A stretch of 64,000 nt of DNA from Paenibacillus sp. LS1. Its GTDB lineage: Bacteria; Bacillota; Bacilli; Paenibacillales; Paenibacillaceae. The notes beneath the pieces were generated by a model. That model was not told where the DNA came from and searched no databases. It saw only the letters and a list, made by a program, of their open reading frames with translations. This document shows, piece after piece, positions 26,855-34,710 of the stretch; position 1 is the stretch's first letter, and every line of letters begins with the position of its first letter. Both the position numbers and the translations under genes were made by a program. The stretch is from assembly GCF_026013365.1 (NCBI RefSeq), contig NZ_JAPDOE010000002.1, positions 1 to 64,000 on the forward strand. The letters run 5' to 3'.

Positions 26855-27946
26855 TTAAATAAGCAATTCATCAATGGCAAGCGTACGCTCTTTGGAGAGA
26901 TCACGATATTCTTCAGATTCCACTTTGATGAGCGGTTTGAAAATATCAGACGTATTGTTCATGACAATAACACCTTTTTCTCCGTTGCTGAGCAGAACCT
27001 GTTTCCCGATGAAATTAGGAAGTAAATGTTGCATCAAAGCCTGAACCGGCTTTTCATTCAGTTTACCAAATCCCATTCCATAGATATCTCTAAGGTTGTT
27101 GATCAGGTTCGGATTGCTGCCTCCGTGGATCCCGGATCTCATGCCTATATAGATGTCAGCTACAGATACAATCTGGGTATAGGGATGAATTTCACTTTTC
27201 TCAAGCTGCATCGGATAACCAGAGCCATCTTCCCGCTCGTGATGCTGTAGAGCAACGAGTGCTGTCGCTTCATCCGTCATGGAATTTTTGATAATTTCAT
27301 GACCGTATATGGTGTGCCGCTGCATTTCAAGTTGCTCGTCTGCTGTCAACGGTTCAGTTTTGTTCCGAATCCGGTGTGATACTTTGCACTTTCCGATGTC
27401 ATGCAGATAGCCACCACGACTGATCTGATAACTTTCCTTCTGGGAATATCCTAGCCAGTTCGCGAGGTAGAAGGACAATAATCCTACCTGGATTGAATGT
27501 GTATAGTTATTGACGTCATCCCGCTCCAGCATCATCAGGAGATGTACGACATCTTTCTGCTCATCCAGTCCCTCAACCATCGGTTGCAGTGCATCATCCA
27601 CCATAGTGGCGTTGAACTTGCCAACGGTCAGTGCTTCGAGAAAAGCATTTTGATAATTATGTACAGTCTGAATAAATTGGGACTTCATCTCTTCTTCAGG
27701 CGGCTCTTCCTTCGTACTTACGCTTGACCCGGAAGCATGCTTTGCCGCTGCAGCAAAAAATTCGGCCTCAGTAATTTCCTCTTCACGTGATTCAATATCT
27801 ACATAATCTACACGGTGCTGCATAAGCAAGGAGATATCCTCACTTTTGATCACAGTTCCCTTCCCGAGAACGTGTAATCCTGCATCGCTGAATGTATCCG
27901 CAGTCAGACGGTCTCCGTCTTGCAGGTTCATAATATGGATTCTCAA
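26855..27946 (-). CDS. HD-GYP domain protein, probable cyclic-di-GMP phosphodiesterase
   Basis: 363 residues. The HD-GYP domain (about 140-310) holds GYLHDIGK (metal-binding His-Asp), HTIYGHEI and QHHEREDGSGYP, so the diagnostic motifs are intact. The enzyme should hydrolyse c-di-GMP. There is no receiver domain or transmembrane helix. The N terminus (HIMNLQDGDRLTADTFSDAG) resembles the leader found in many HD-GYP proteins, and the C terminus (about 300-363) is a small beta-rich extension. The start is TTG 27946, 8 bases after GGGGG; a longer frame to 28006 lacks a ribosome binding site. Confidence 0.92.
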   Translation of the reverse strand: MRIHIMNLQDGDRLTADTFSDAGLHVLGKGTVIKSEDISLLMQHRVDYVDIESREEEITEAEFFAAAAKHASGSSVSTKEEPPEEEMKSQFIQTVHNYQNAFLEALTVGKFNATMVDDALQPMVEGLDEQKDVVHLLMMLERDDVNNYTHSIQVGLLSFYLANWLGYSQKESYQISRGGYLHDIGKCKVSHRIRNKTEPLTADEQLEMQRHTIYGHEIIKNSMTDEATALVALQHHEREDGSGYPMQLEKSEIHPYTQIVSVADIYIGMRSGIHGGSNPNLINNLRDIYGMGFGKLNEKPVQALMQHLLPNFIGKQVLLSNGEKGVIVMNNTSDIFKPLIKVESEEYRDLSKERTLAIDELLI

Positions 27947-28186
27947 ATCGGTATTCCCCCTGAACAATTCATTATAGTAACAGCACCCAATGGATCGGGT
28001 CCACAAAAATACCTATACTTCTTTATATCGTTATAATTCTTCATTTCATACATAGTTCAAACGACCTTAATCGCAAAGGTAAATACGAACATATAAGACT
28101 TTATCCTCACGCCTGCATCTGAATTAGTCCCGATTTTGAACATTTATTCACTTTTCTGTGAAAAACAGCTGTATCAGCGTAAGCAA

Positions 28187-28218
28187 AAGAAGTTCAAACT
28201 CTTATGTTTGAACTTCTT
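28187..28218 (-). terminator. Hairpin after the UbiD-type gene
   Basis: Perfect 13-bp inverted repeat AAGAAGTTCAAAC / GTTTGAACTTCTT with a 6-base loop, 14 bases past the stop at 28232. On the minus strand only a short TTTT follows, so termination strength is uncertain. Confidence 0.65.
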
Positions 28219-28231
28219 AATACATCCCAAA

Positions 28232-30067
28232 TTAGATTTTGATCGAACCCAGACTTGCCCCCTTAACAAAGAAACGTTCAATGCTCTTCTCGATCGAAGC
28301 ATCGGGAATCAGCGGAGGTGCCTGATGAGGTTTGGTACGTGCATCAATAATAACCTGATCACAACCCCAATGCTTGTGGTCATATCCACTATTAACTCCG
28401 TACATATCATGTGAAGGGTTGCTTCGAGTAAAGGTTGCCCATAAGAAGTTGCTGAGATTTGCACTCAGGAACGAACTGTCATCACATAGGATGATCATAG
28501 GACACGAGTCCAGACCTCCTTGTTCTTTCAATAGAGACGTAAATGCTTGCATCTCTTGTGCTGTATCCGCATAACTCGTGAAGGCCGATGTCTGGATCGA
28601 AACGATGCCCGGCATAATGAGCTGCGCATTCTCATAACCGCGAATGTTTTTCAAAGACTCCGGCACTTCCGTGCACAGATCCCGTACCTTGTCGCCATAG
28701 GCTGCAAAAACAACCTTGCTGCCGCTGTTCAACCCTGTACCTGAATAATCCAGTGTATCAATGGTCGTATGGGTATGGAAATGAATATCCCGCTGCATAT
28801 CCATACGCTCCAAGATATAGGTCAGGAATTCAACTTCCTTATGGGTGTCCAAAGGCTGCTGATCCTCAGCGGTAATGAACAGATACTTCGCCAAACTGAG
28901 CTGCCCCGTACCCAAAATGCGATTAGCAATCGTGAGCAGCTCTGTCGGCTGCTTCACAGCCTGATAAGGCGTGTAACGTTCACTACCAATGGCGAACAGC
29001 AATGGATGGACACCTGCCGCATCGACCGCATGCACTTCTTTGACGCCAGGAATTTCCTGTTTGATGGCGTCTCCTGTAATCTCATGAATCAAATCGCCAA
29101 AAGCCGTGTCCTCTTGCGGTGGACGACCAACAACCGTAAACGGCCAGATGGCATTAGGTTTGGCATAGACTTTATGCACACGCATTAGCGGGAATTCATG
29201 CGTCAGACTGTAGTAACCCAGATGATCTCCGAACGGGCCTTCTGGCTTCGTCTCATTTGGGTAAATATCACCTGTGATAACAAAATCGGCATCATTGCTA
29301 ATGCAATATCCATCCTTATAACTGTACCGGAAACGACGTCCAGCGAGCAGGCCTGCAAAAGTCATTTCACTGAGTCCTTCAGGCAAAGGCATCACCGCTG
29401 AGAGTGTATGTGCTGGTGGACCACCAATGAAAATGCTAACTTTCAGCGGTTCTCCCTTTTTGACAGCCTTGGCTTGATGTATACCAATACCGCGATGAAT
29501 CTGATAGTGCAATCCAATTTCCTTGTTCATTTCAAAATCGTTGCCACTCAGTTGAACCCGGTACATCCCCAAGTTCGAATTCATAATTCCTGGCTTATCC
29601 AGATCTTCGGAATATACCTGCGGCAGCGTCACGAATGCTCCACCGTCCATAGGCCAGTGCTTGATGAGCGGCAGGTCCGAGATTTGAATCTCTTGCGCGG
29701 AAACGGGTAGACTTATAGACTTCTGTTTTGGCAGTGCCTGCCATGCAGCAAGACCTGTGCGGACATGCTGAAATGGCGTCTTAAGCGCCTTCATGGGATC
29801 ATCACGAACTGCCATGACCCGTTGTACGCCTTCCAGCGTACCGCGGAACATGAACTTGCTTCTTTCCACCGTGCCGAACAGATTCGATACGGCCTGGAAC
29901 TTTGAGCCTTTTACATTTTCGAATAACAACGCCGGGCCTTTAGCCTCGTGCACTTTCATGTGGATCGCTGCCATCTCGAGATGTGGATCAACCTCTTCTT
30001 TGACCCGAATCAAATGACCGTGCTGCTCCAGATCGTTAATACAATCTTCCATATTGCGATATTTCAT
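28232..30067 (-). CDS. UbiD-family decarboxylase, long (about 611-residue) type
   Basis: Prenylated-FMN-dependent (de)carboxylase family. The metal/cofactor segment NSNLGMYRVQL (Asn165, Arg170), HRGIGIHQ, and the catalytic acid block KPEGPFGDHLGYYS (Glu276, Asp281) are intact. At 611 residues it is longer than E. coli UbiD (about 497) and resembles the long class annotated as menaquinone-type decarboxylases in other phyla. I place the start at ATG 30067 (MKYRNMEDC), 7 bases after TGGAG; the frame opens further to 30205 without support. No UbiX prenyltransferase gene is adjacent. The substrate is unknown. Confidence 0.88.
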   Translation of the reverse strand: MKYRNMEDCINDLEQHGHLIRVKEEVDPHLEMAAIHMKVHEAKGPALLFENVKGSKFQAVSNLFGTVERSKFMFRGTLEGVQRVMAVRDDPMKALKTPFQHVRTGLAAWQALPKQKSISLPVSAQEIQISDLPLIKHWPMDGGAFVTLPQVYSEDLDKPGIMNSNLGMYRVQLSGNDFEMNKEIGLHYQIHRGIGIHQAKAVKKGEPLKVSIFIGGPPAHTLSAVMPLPEGLSEMTFAGLLAGRRFRYSYKDGYCISNDADFVITGDIYPNETKPEGPFGDHLGYYSLTHEFPLMRVHKVYAKPNAIWPFTVVGRPPQEDTAFGDLIHEITGDAIKQEIPGVKEVHAVDAAGVHPLLFAIGSERYTPYQAVKQPTELLTIANRILGTGQLSLAKYLFITAEDQQPLDTHKEVEFLTYILERMDMQRDIHFHTHTTIDTLDYSGTGLNSGSKVVFAAYGDKVRDLCTEVPESLKNIRGYENAQLIMPGIVSIQTSAFTSYADTAQEMQAFTSLLKEQGGLDSCPMIILCDDSSFLSANLSNFLWATFTRSNPSHDMYGVNSGYDHKHWGCDQVIIDARTKPHQAPPLIPDASIEKSIERFFVKGASLGSIKI

Positions 30068-30200
30068 TGGATGGCTCCATTCTCTGTATGATAAATTGAT
30101 TAAGTTCATAGATTCACATAACGTCTCTTCTATTTTATCAAATGATCCACTGCTAAACAAAACTATATGTGAAATTTTGTCGCGAATACAAATGTCAAAA

Positions 30201-30259
30201 AGCAATATGGAAGCAATCTAAACCCTGAACGCACAGGGACCGATTGTTTCTATATTGCT
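30201..30259 (-). terminator. Terminator of the ABC-RR-HK operon
   Basis: 18-bp stem with two G-U pairs from AGCAATATGGAAGCAATC to GATTGTTTCTATATTGCT, with an inner CCCTG/CAGGG stem, followed on the minus strand by TTTTGACATTT. It starts 19 bases past the kinase stop. Confidence 0.8.
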
Positions 30260-30277
30260 CTCTCTGTTCTGACTTGC

Positions 30278-31615
30278 CTAAGATGTGATAATCGATCTGG
30301 GGATCGTGACAATAAACTGCGTGCCTTTTCCTACTTCACTCTCTACATCAATTGTACATTGATGCAATTTCAAGATTTTAATCACAATGGACAACCCTAA
30401 TCCATTACCTCGAAGCGAGCTGCTCCGCGCTTTGTCCACCATATAGAATCGATCAAAGATATACGGTAGAGCTTCCTCAGGTATTCCTTGTCCTGAATCT
30501 CTAATCAGTACCTTCACGAATGAAGATGACGTCTCAATCTCCACATGGATGGTACCACTAGAACCGGTGTATTTAATCGCATTGTTTATTAAATTCTGCC
30601 AGACCTGATCAAACAAATCTTTGTCCACTGTGATCTCGCAGGGCAACAGGTCCAACTCGATCTGGATGTCCTTCTGAGTCCACTGCGGCTCTGCCAGCAA
30701 AATCGCCCTTCTTAATTGTTCATCCAACTGGAATGTAGTGAAATGAACCGGATGATGCTCCGAATCTAGCGAGGCTAGCCGAAGCAGATTATCACTGAGC
30801 CTCGATAATCGCAGCGTTTCCTCATAGATAATATCCAAATGCTCTTTCTGCTCTTCTAATGGAATAACACCATCTTGTAGTGCTCTGGTAAACCCTCTGA
30901 TCGATGTGAGCGGAGACTGCATTTCATGAGAGACGTTGCTGACAAAGTCGTCACGAACCGAATCAATTTTTTGCAACTCACTGGCCATATGATTAAAGCT
31001 CTCCATCAGTTCCCCAAACTCATCCTTATTATTATGTTTCAGGCGGACCGACAGGTCTCCTGAGGACATCTCCTTCGCTGCAACCGTTAATCTCTTAATT
31101 GGTTTTACAATGTACCCGGACATGAACAAGATTAATAAGCTACCAATCACCAGAACCGTTAACAATGAGGTTAAGAGCGTGTTTCGCAGTGTATGAAAAA
31201 GAGAGGAGAAATTGCTTTGGATCAAAAATGTGCCGATCCCCTCGTTCGTTCCGGGAACACCTATGGTGGCAATTCCATCCTTACTGGACATAAACATTGC
31301 ATCGGTTGTACCCGCCTCAAATAACGAATGCACTTTGTCCTCAGGCAAGGAAGACAACACTTCACTTTGTTGATTCACGGGAGTAATATTCAAGCCGTAC
31401 CGGGCAAAGATACCCAAGCTGGATTCCACTTTTTCCGGATCATCAATCAGGTTAATCATTGTGGCGATGTCTTCAGCAAAGGTAACCATAAAACGATCTG
31501 GCGTCTTTTCCTGTGTCCCACTATTCAGCATAAAGGAGAGAATCAGACTCACCAGAACAATTCCAATAAACGTAGCTACGATTCGAAGTCGCAGGCTTTT
31601 TCTCAACATGTTCAT
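30278..31615 (-). CDS. Sensor histidine kinase of an ABC-linked two-component system
   Basis: 445 residues. TM1 is at about 11-31 and TM2 at about 147-168, with an extracytoplasmic domain of about 115 residues. HAMP (168-220) is followed by HisKA with His230 in SNVSHEMQSPLTSIRG, and an ATPase domain with NAIKYTGSSG, DSGQGIP and GNGLGLSIV. The start at ATG 31615 overlaps the response regulator stop as ATGA. It is the third gene of the transporter-RR-HK operon. Unlike the BceS type it has a real sensor domain, so it may read its signal directly. Confidence 0.93.
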   Translation of the reverse strand: MNMLRKSLRLRIVATFIGIVLVSLILSFMLNSGTQEKTPDRFMVTFAEDIATMINLIDDPEKVESSLGIFARYGLNITPVNQQSEVLSSLPEDKVHSLFEAGTTDAMFMSSKDGIATIGVPGTNEGIGTFLIQSNFSSLFHTLRNTLLTSLLTVLVIGSLLILFMSGYIVKPIKRLTVAAKEMSSGDLSVRLKHNNKDEFGELMESFNHMASELQKIDSVRDDFVSNVSHEMQSPLTSIRGFTRALQDGVIPLEEQKEHLDIIYEETLRLSRLSDNLLRLASLDSEHHPVHFTTFQLDEQLRRAILLAEPQWTQKDIQIELDLLPCEITVDKDLFDQVWQNLINNAIKYTGSSGTIHVEIETSSSFVKVLIRDSGQGIPEEALPYIFDRFYMVDKARSSSLRGNGLGLSIVIKILKLHQCTIDVESEVGKGTQFIVTIPRSIITS

Positions 31616-32280
31616 GCCCGCTCCAGGCGATATCCAAGTCCTCTTATCGTTGAGATTACTAGCTCAGGTACAGGTTCAAGCCGTTCCCTTAACCGCTTGA
31701 TATGCACGTCGACCGTACGCTCATCGCCTTCATAATCGATACCCCATATATCATCTATAAGCTGTGTACGTGTGAATATTTTCCCTGGCGAACTCGCCAG
31801 AGAAAATAACAATTCACATTCCTTCTTTTTCAATTCGATGGTTTGACCATCCGCAACGACCATCAGATTGCCCAAATCAATCGTTACACCGCTGATCTGA
31901 ATCATGTTCGATGGACTTTTGTTATATCGTTTCAGTAACGATTTTACACGCAGGATTAATTCTACCGGATCAAAAGGTTTAACCAGATAATCGTCTGATC
32001 CTGCATTAAATCCTCTGACCTTGTCCTTGGATTCTCCCTTGGCAGTTACCATGAGAATCGGGATATCCAGATAAGATCGGATATCTTCGGTCAGTTCAAT
32101 ACCGTCTATTCGTGGCATCATCACATCCACAATTGCCAGATCAACTTTCGTATGAGACAGGATATCTAATGCCTCTTGCCCGTCTGGTGCTTCCAGCACG
32201 GAAAATTGATTCTTTTCAAGATAGATTCGGATTAATTTGCGGATATGGGAATCGTCGTCCACCACCAAAATCGTGTTCAT
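31612..32280 (-). CDS. OmpR-family response regulator
   Basis: 222 residues. Receiver with Asp8/9/10, phospho-acceptor Asp52 in LAIVDVMMP, Thr in MVTAKG and Lys in LVKPFDPV. Winged helix at about 128-220 with KKKECELLFSLASSPGKIFTR and TIRGLGYRLE. It lies 28 bases downstream of the ABC transporter gene and overlaps the kinase gene by 4 bases, so all three should be one transcript. It probably controls its own operon; I did not find a clear direct repeat for it. Confidence 0.93.
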   Translation of the reverse strand: MNTILVVDDDSHIRKLIRIYLEKNQFSVLEAPDGQEALDILSHTKVDLAIVDVMMPRIDGIELTEDIRSYLDIPILMVTAKGESKDKVRGFNAGSDDYLVKPFDPVELILRVKSLLKRYNKSPSNMIQISGVTIDLGNLMVVADGQTIELKKKECELLFSLASSPGKIFTRTQLIDDIWGIDYEGDERTVDVHIKRLRERLEPVPELVISTIRGLGYRLERA

Positions 32281-32308
32281 GTAACCATTATCCTTTCCGC
32301 AATTGGTT

Positions 32309-34273
32309 TTATTCGTATCGCAAGGATTCCATCGGGTCCAGTTTCGCGGCTTTTGATGATGGCATCAAACCGGCCACGATGCTAATCGCTGTACTTACCA
32401 CGATACCGAACAAGATATAATATCCTGAGAGATTAATGAGTTTTGCTCCAAACGCATTGTCCAATAGAATATTTAACACATAACTAATGATCACTGCAAA
32501 GATTACCGCAATAATACCACTAAATACCCCTAATAAGGCAGATTCGGAGAAGAATATTCGCTTGATATCTTTCTTTCTCGCTCCAATTGCCCGAAGAATT
32601 CCGATTTCCTTCGTCCGTTCCACGACACTAATATAGAGTACAACCAATATCATGATACCGGATACGATCAACGAAATGCCTGCAATACCAGCGAGTACAA
32701 TGGAAGCCATACTAACATAAGTCGTGATATTCTCCATGACCTTGGCCATCTGGGAGCCTGCGAAGCCAGCGTCAACAGCAGCTTCATTGATATCATTTAC
32801 ATATTTCATATCGGTTGCATAGGCGTTAACCTGAATCGGCCCAATCGTTATTCCTTTATCCGTATACATTGGCTCCAACGTCTCTGATGAGATGTATCCC
32901 GGGGATTGTTGCATTGGAGATCTTGGATCTGCTGCTTCATAGATTCCTGAGATGGTTACTTCTTTCTCCAAAGTTACTGGTTTATTATTGCTATCCATCT
33001 CATTGATATATAGAAACACGGACTTGCCGATCATGGAATCAGCTTGGTCATTTCCGCTTAATTGTTTCGCCGTATCGAGAGGTAACAGCATCTGATTTTC
33101 TACAGGAAGGACCCCCGTTGTCATCAGTGCTGGATCAAAAGCATCCGTTAACGTCGTTACCTGCGTAAGTCCCACACTTTGTTCTTCATTCACCATAGTC
33201 GATTTGCCTGTAATAGTTGTGATCGTCTCTACATGATCCACATTAGGAAAATTGCGAATTGTCTCAACATCAGCTTCGGTAAATTGTTCACCTGGTGCCA
33301 TCAAGGCCTCGGGACCTTGCATGTCCTTGGCTTCTTCACTCGGCTTCGTTATATCCACGAGCAAAGGGTCCATACTTGAATTGATTTCGTCATTCATATA
33401 CGTCGTTATACCATTCCCCAAGGAGAGCATGAGGAGTACACTTAATATACCTATAGATCCACCCAATGCTACCAATACATTACGTTTGCCGTTGAGTTTC
33501 ATATTTTTAAGTGCCATCTTGAATGAAGCAAGCAGGCTTAGGCTGCGGGAAGAATCCTGACCACTCTCGTAAACAGCCGTAGAAGGATCTTTCAGGTGAA
33601 TATCATCACTAATGCGCCCCTCTTCAACCTTTACAATACGTGTACCGGAGTCAGCGACTTTCTGGGAGTGAGTTACGGCAATTACCAGCATTCCCTTTTT
33701 GGCTATACTGTCGAGCAGAGCGAGGATTTGATCTCCATTTTCCCTATCCAGAGCACCTGTTGGTTCATCTGCGAGAATAATATCCGGATTGTTGGATAAC
33801 GCCCGTGCGATGGAAACCCGTTGCTTCTGACCGCCGGATAACTGATTTGGACGTTTGTTCAGATGATCCTTCAGTCCGACCTCTGTTAATATATCAACGG
33901 CACGTTGATTCCGATCCTTCTCATTGGTATCCGTCATTTGCATTGCAATCGTCACATTTTCGAGGACTGATAGATGCGGAATCAGATTGAAATTTTGAAA
34001 GACAAAGCCGATATTATTCTTCCGATAATCATCCATTTCTTTCTCGGTCATGGCACTTAAGTTCTTGCCACGAACAACGACGTCCCCTTCATAATCGGAG
34101 TCCATGCCACCAATTATATTCATCAGTGTCGACTTACCGCAGCCAGATTCGCCAAGGATGGAGACGAACTCCCCCGTCTCAAAGCTAAGGTTCAAACCAT
34201 GTAGTACCGGAACTCTTTCTTTTCCATATAAGGTGTATGATTTCTTCACATTTTTAACTTCTAGTATTTTCAT
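32309..34273 (-). CDS. MacB-like ABC transporter, fused ATPase and FtsX permease
   Basis: 654 residues. The N-terminal ATPase (1-225) has Walker A GESGCGKST (41-49), signature LSGGQ (145-149) and Walker B IILADEP. The permease half has one TM at about 268, an extracytoplasmic MacB-type domain (about 290-510) and three C-terminal TMs (about 525-645) with the FtsX motif ERTKEIGILRAIGARKKDI. This fused half-transporter should act as a dimer in export or mechanotransmission of peptides or envelope material. It is the first gene of the operon with the two-component system. Start ATG 34273. Confidence 0.93.
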   Translation of the reverse strand: MKILEVKNVKKSYTLYGKERVPVLHGLNLSFETGEFVSILGESGCGKSTLMNIIGGMDSDYEGDVVVRGKNLSAMTEKEMDDYRKNNIGFVFQNFNLIPHLSVLENVTIAMQMTDTNEKDRNQRAVDILTEVGLKDHLNKRPNQLSGGQKQRVSIARALSNNPDIILADEPTGALDRENGDQILALLDSIAKKGMLVIAVTHSQKVADSGTRIVKVEEGRISDDIHLKDPSTAVYESGQDSSRSLSLLASFKMALKNMKLNGKRNVLVALGGSIGILSVLLMLSLGNGITTYMNDEINSSMDPLLVDITKPSEEAKDMQGPEALMAPGEQFTEADVETIRNFPNVDHVETITTITGKSTMVNEEQSVGLTQVTTLTDAFDPALMTTGVLPVENQMLLPLDTAKQLSGNDQADSMIGKSVFLYINEMDSNNKPVTLEKEVTISGIYEAADPRSPMQQSPGYISSETLEPMYTDKGITIGPIQVNAYATDMKYVNDINEAAVDAGFAGSQMAKVMENITTYVSMASIVLAGIAGISLIVSGIMILVVLYISVVERTKEIGILRAIGARKKDIKRIFFSESALLGVFSGIIAVIFAVIISYVLNILLDNAFGAKLINLSGYYILFGIVVSTAISIVAGLMPSSKAAKLDPMESLRYE

Positions 34274-34409
34274 ATGGATCTCTTCCTCTCCTGAACATGC
34301 ACTCTATCTATTTGATGTTTCATATCGTAACAAATTATTGTGAACTGATAATGAACTGGACCATTGACCTAGAAGAGGTTGTTCAAAAAGAACTATGTGC
34401 AAAAAAAAA

Positions 34410-34454
34410 CACCTACAGCTTGCTTGAAATAAACATTTCAAGTAAGTGTAGGTG
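34410..34454 (-). terminator. Terminator of the cohesin/dockerin operon
   Basis: Outer stem CACCTACA/TGTAGGTG and inner stem CTTGAAAT/ATTTCAAG with an AAAC loop, followed on the minus strand by nine T. It lies about 255 bases past the SLH gene stop because the repeat element is inserted between them. Confidence 0.85.
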
Positions 34455-34460
34455 CATAAC

Positions 34461-34492
34461 AACTCGAATCCTTATACATAAGGACTCGGGTT
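34461..34492. repeat. Second hairpin next to the terminator
   Basis: 14-bp inverted repeat AACTCGAATCCTTA / TAAGGACTCGGGTT with one mismatch, one G-T pair and a 4-base TACA loop. It sits 7 bases from the terminator. It may be a back-up terminator or the edge of a mobile sequence. Confidence 0.55.
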
Positions 34493-34525
34493 GTCTTATT
34501 TCGTTATTGCATTTGATAATATAAG

Positions 34526-34701
34526 TTGAACTAATCATTTACACGATAACGGAGAGGACAGAAAAAACCTGAAAAAGCGAAGCGTTCGCCTTTATCCCCG
34601 GATTTTCCCCTTTGGAAAAGGTAATCAAAAAATCTGGGGATAACAGCGATTGGAAGGTTATTCTGTCGTCGTAGTGTCAGTATAAGTAATCTTTAGTTCA
34701 A
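34526..34701. mobile_element. MITE-like palindromic repeat, about 176 bp
   Basis: Bounded by inverted ends TTGAACTAA (34526) and TTAGTTCAA (ending 34701), with imperfect similarity continuing inward (ATTTAC against GTAAT). Inside are GCGAAGCGTTCGC and a 15-bp stem TTATCCCCGGATTTT / AAAATCTGGGGATAA with an inner CCTTT/AAAGG loop. It has no coding capacity. A degraded second copy of its right half is at 24624-24694. This is the structure of a non-autonomous miniature element, or of a structured intergenic RNA repeat. Confidence 0.6.
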
Positions 34702-34710
34702 TTATAAAGT

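Larger units (their letters stand above)
34274..34710. other. Intergenic region with stacked hairpins and a MITE-like element
   Basis: About 440 bases between two minus-strand operons. From low to high coordinates it holds the leader of the ABC transporter gene, a strong terminator (34410-34454), a second hairpin (34461-34492) and the palindromic repeat element 34526-34701. Short open frames here lack ribosome binding sites and cross the hairpins. Confidence 0.75.

Noticed and set aside
34297-34524. 75-codon plus-strand frame in the intergenic region
   Set aside because: It spans two hairpins, including a strong terminator, so it is not a credible gene.
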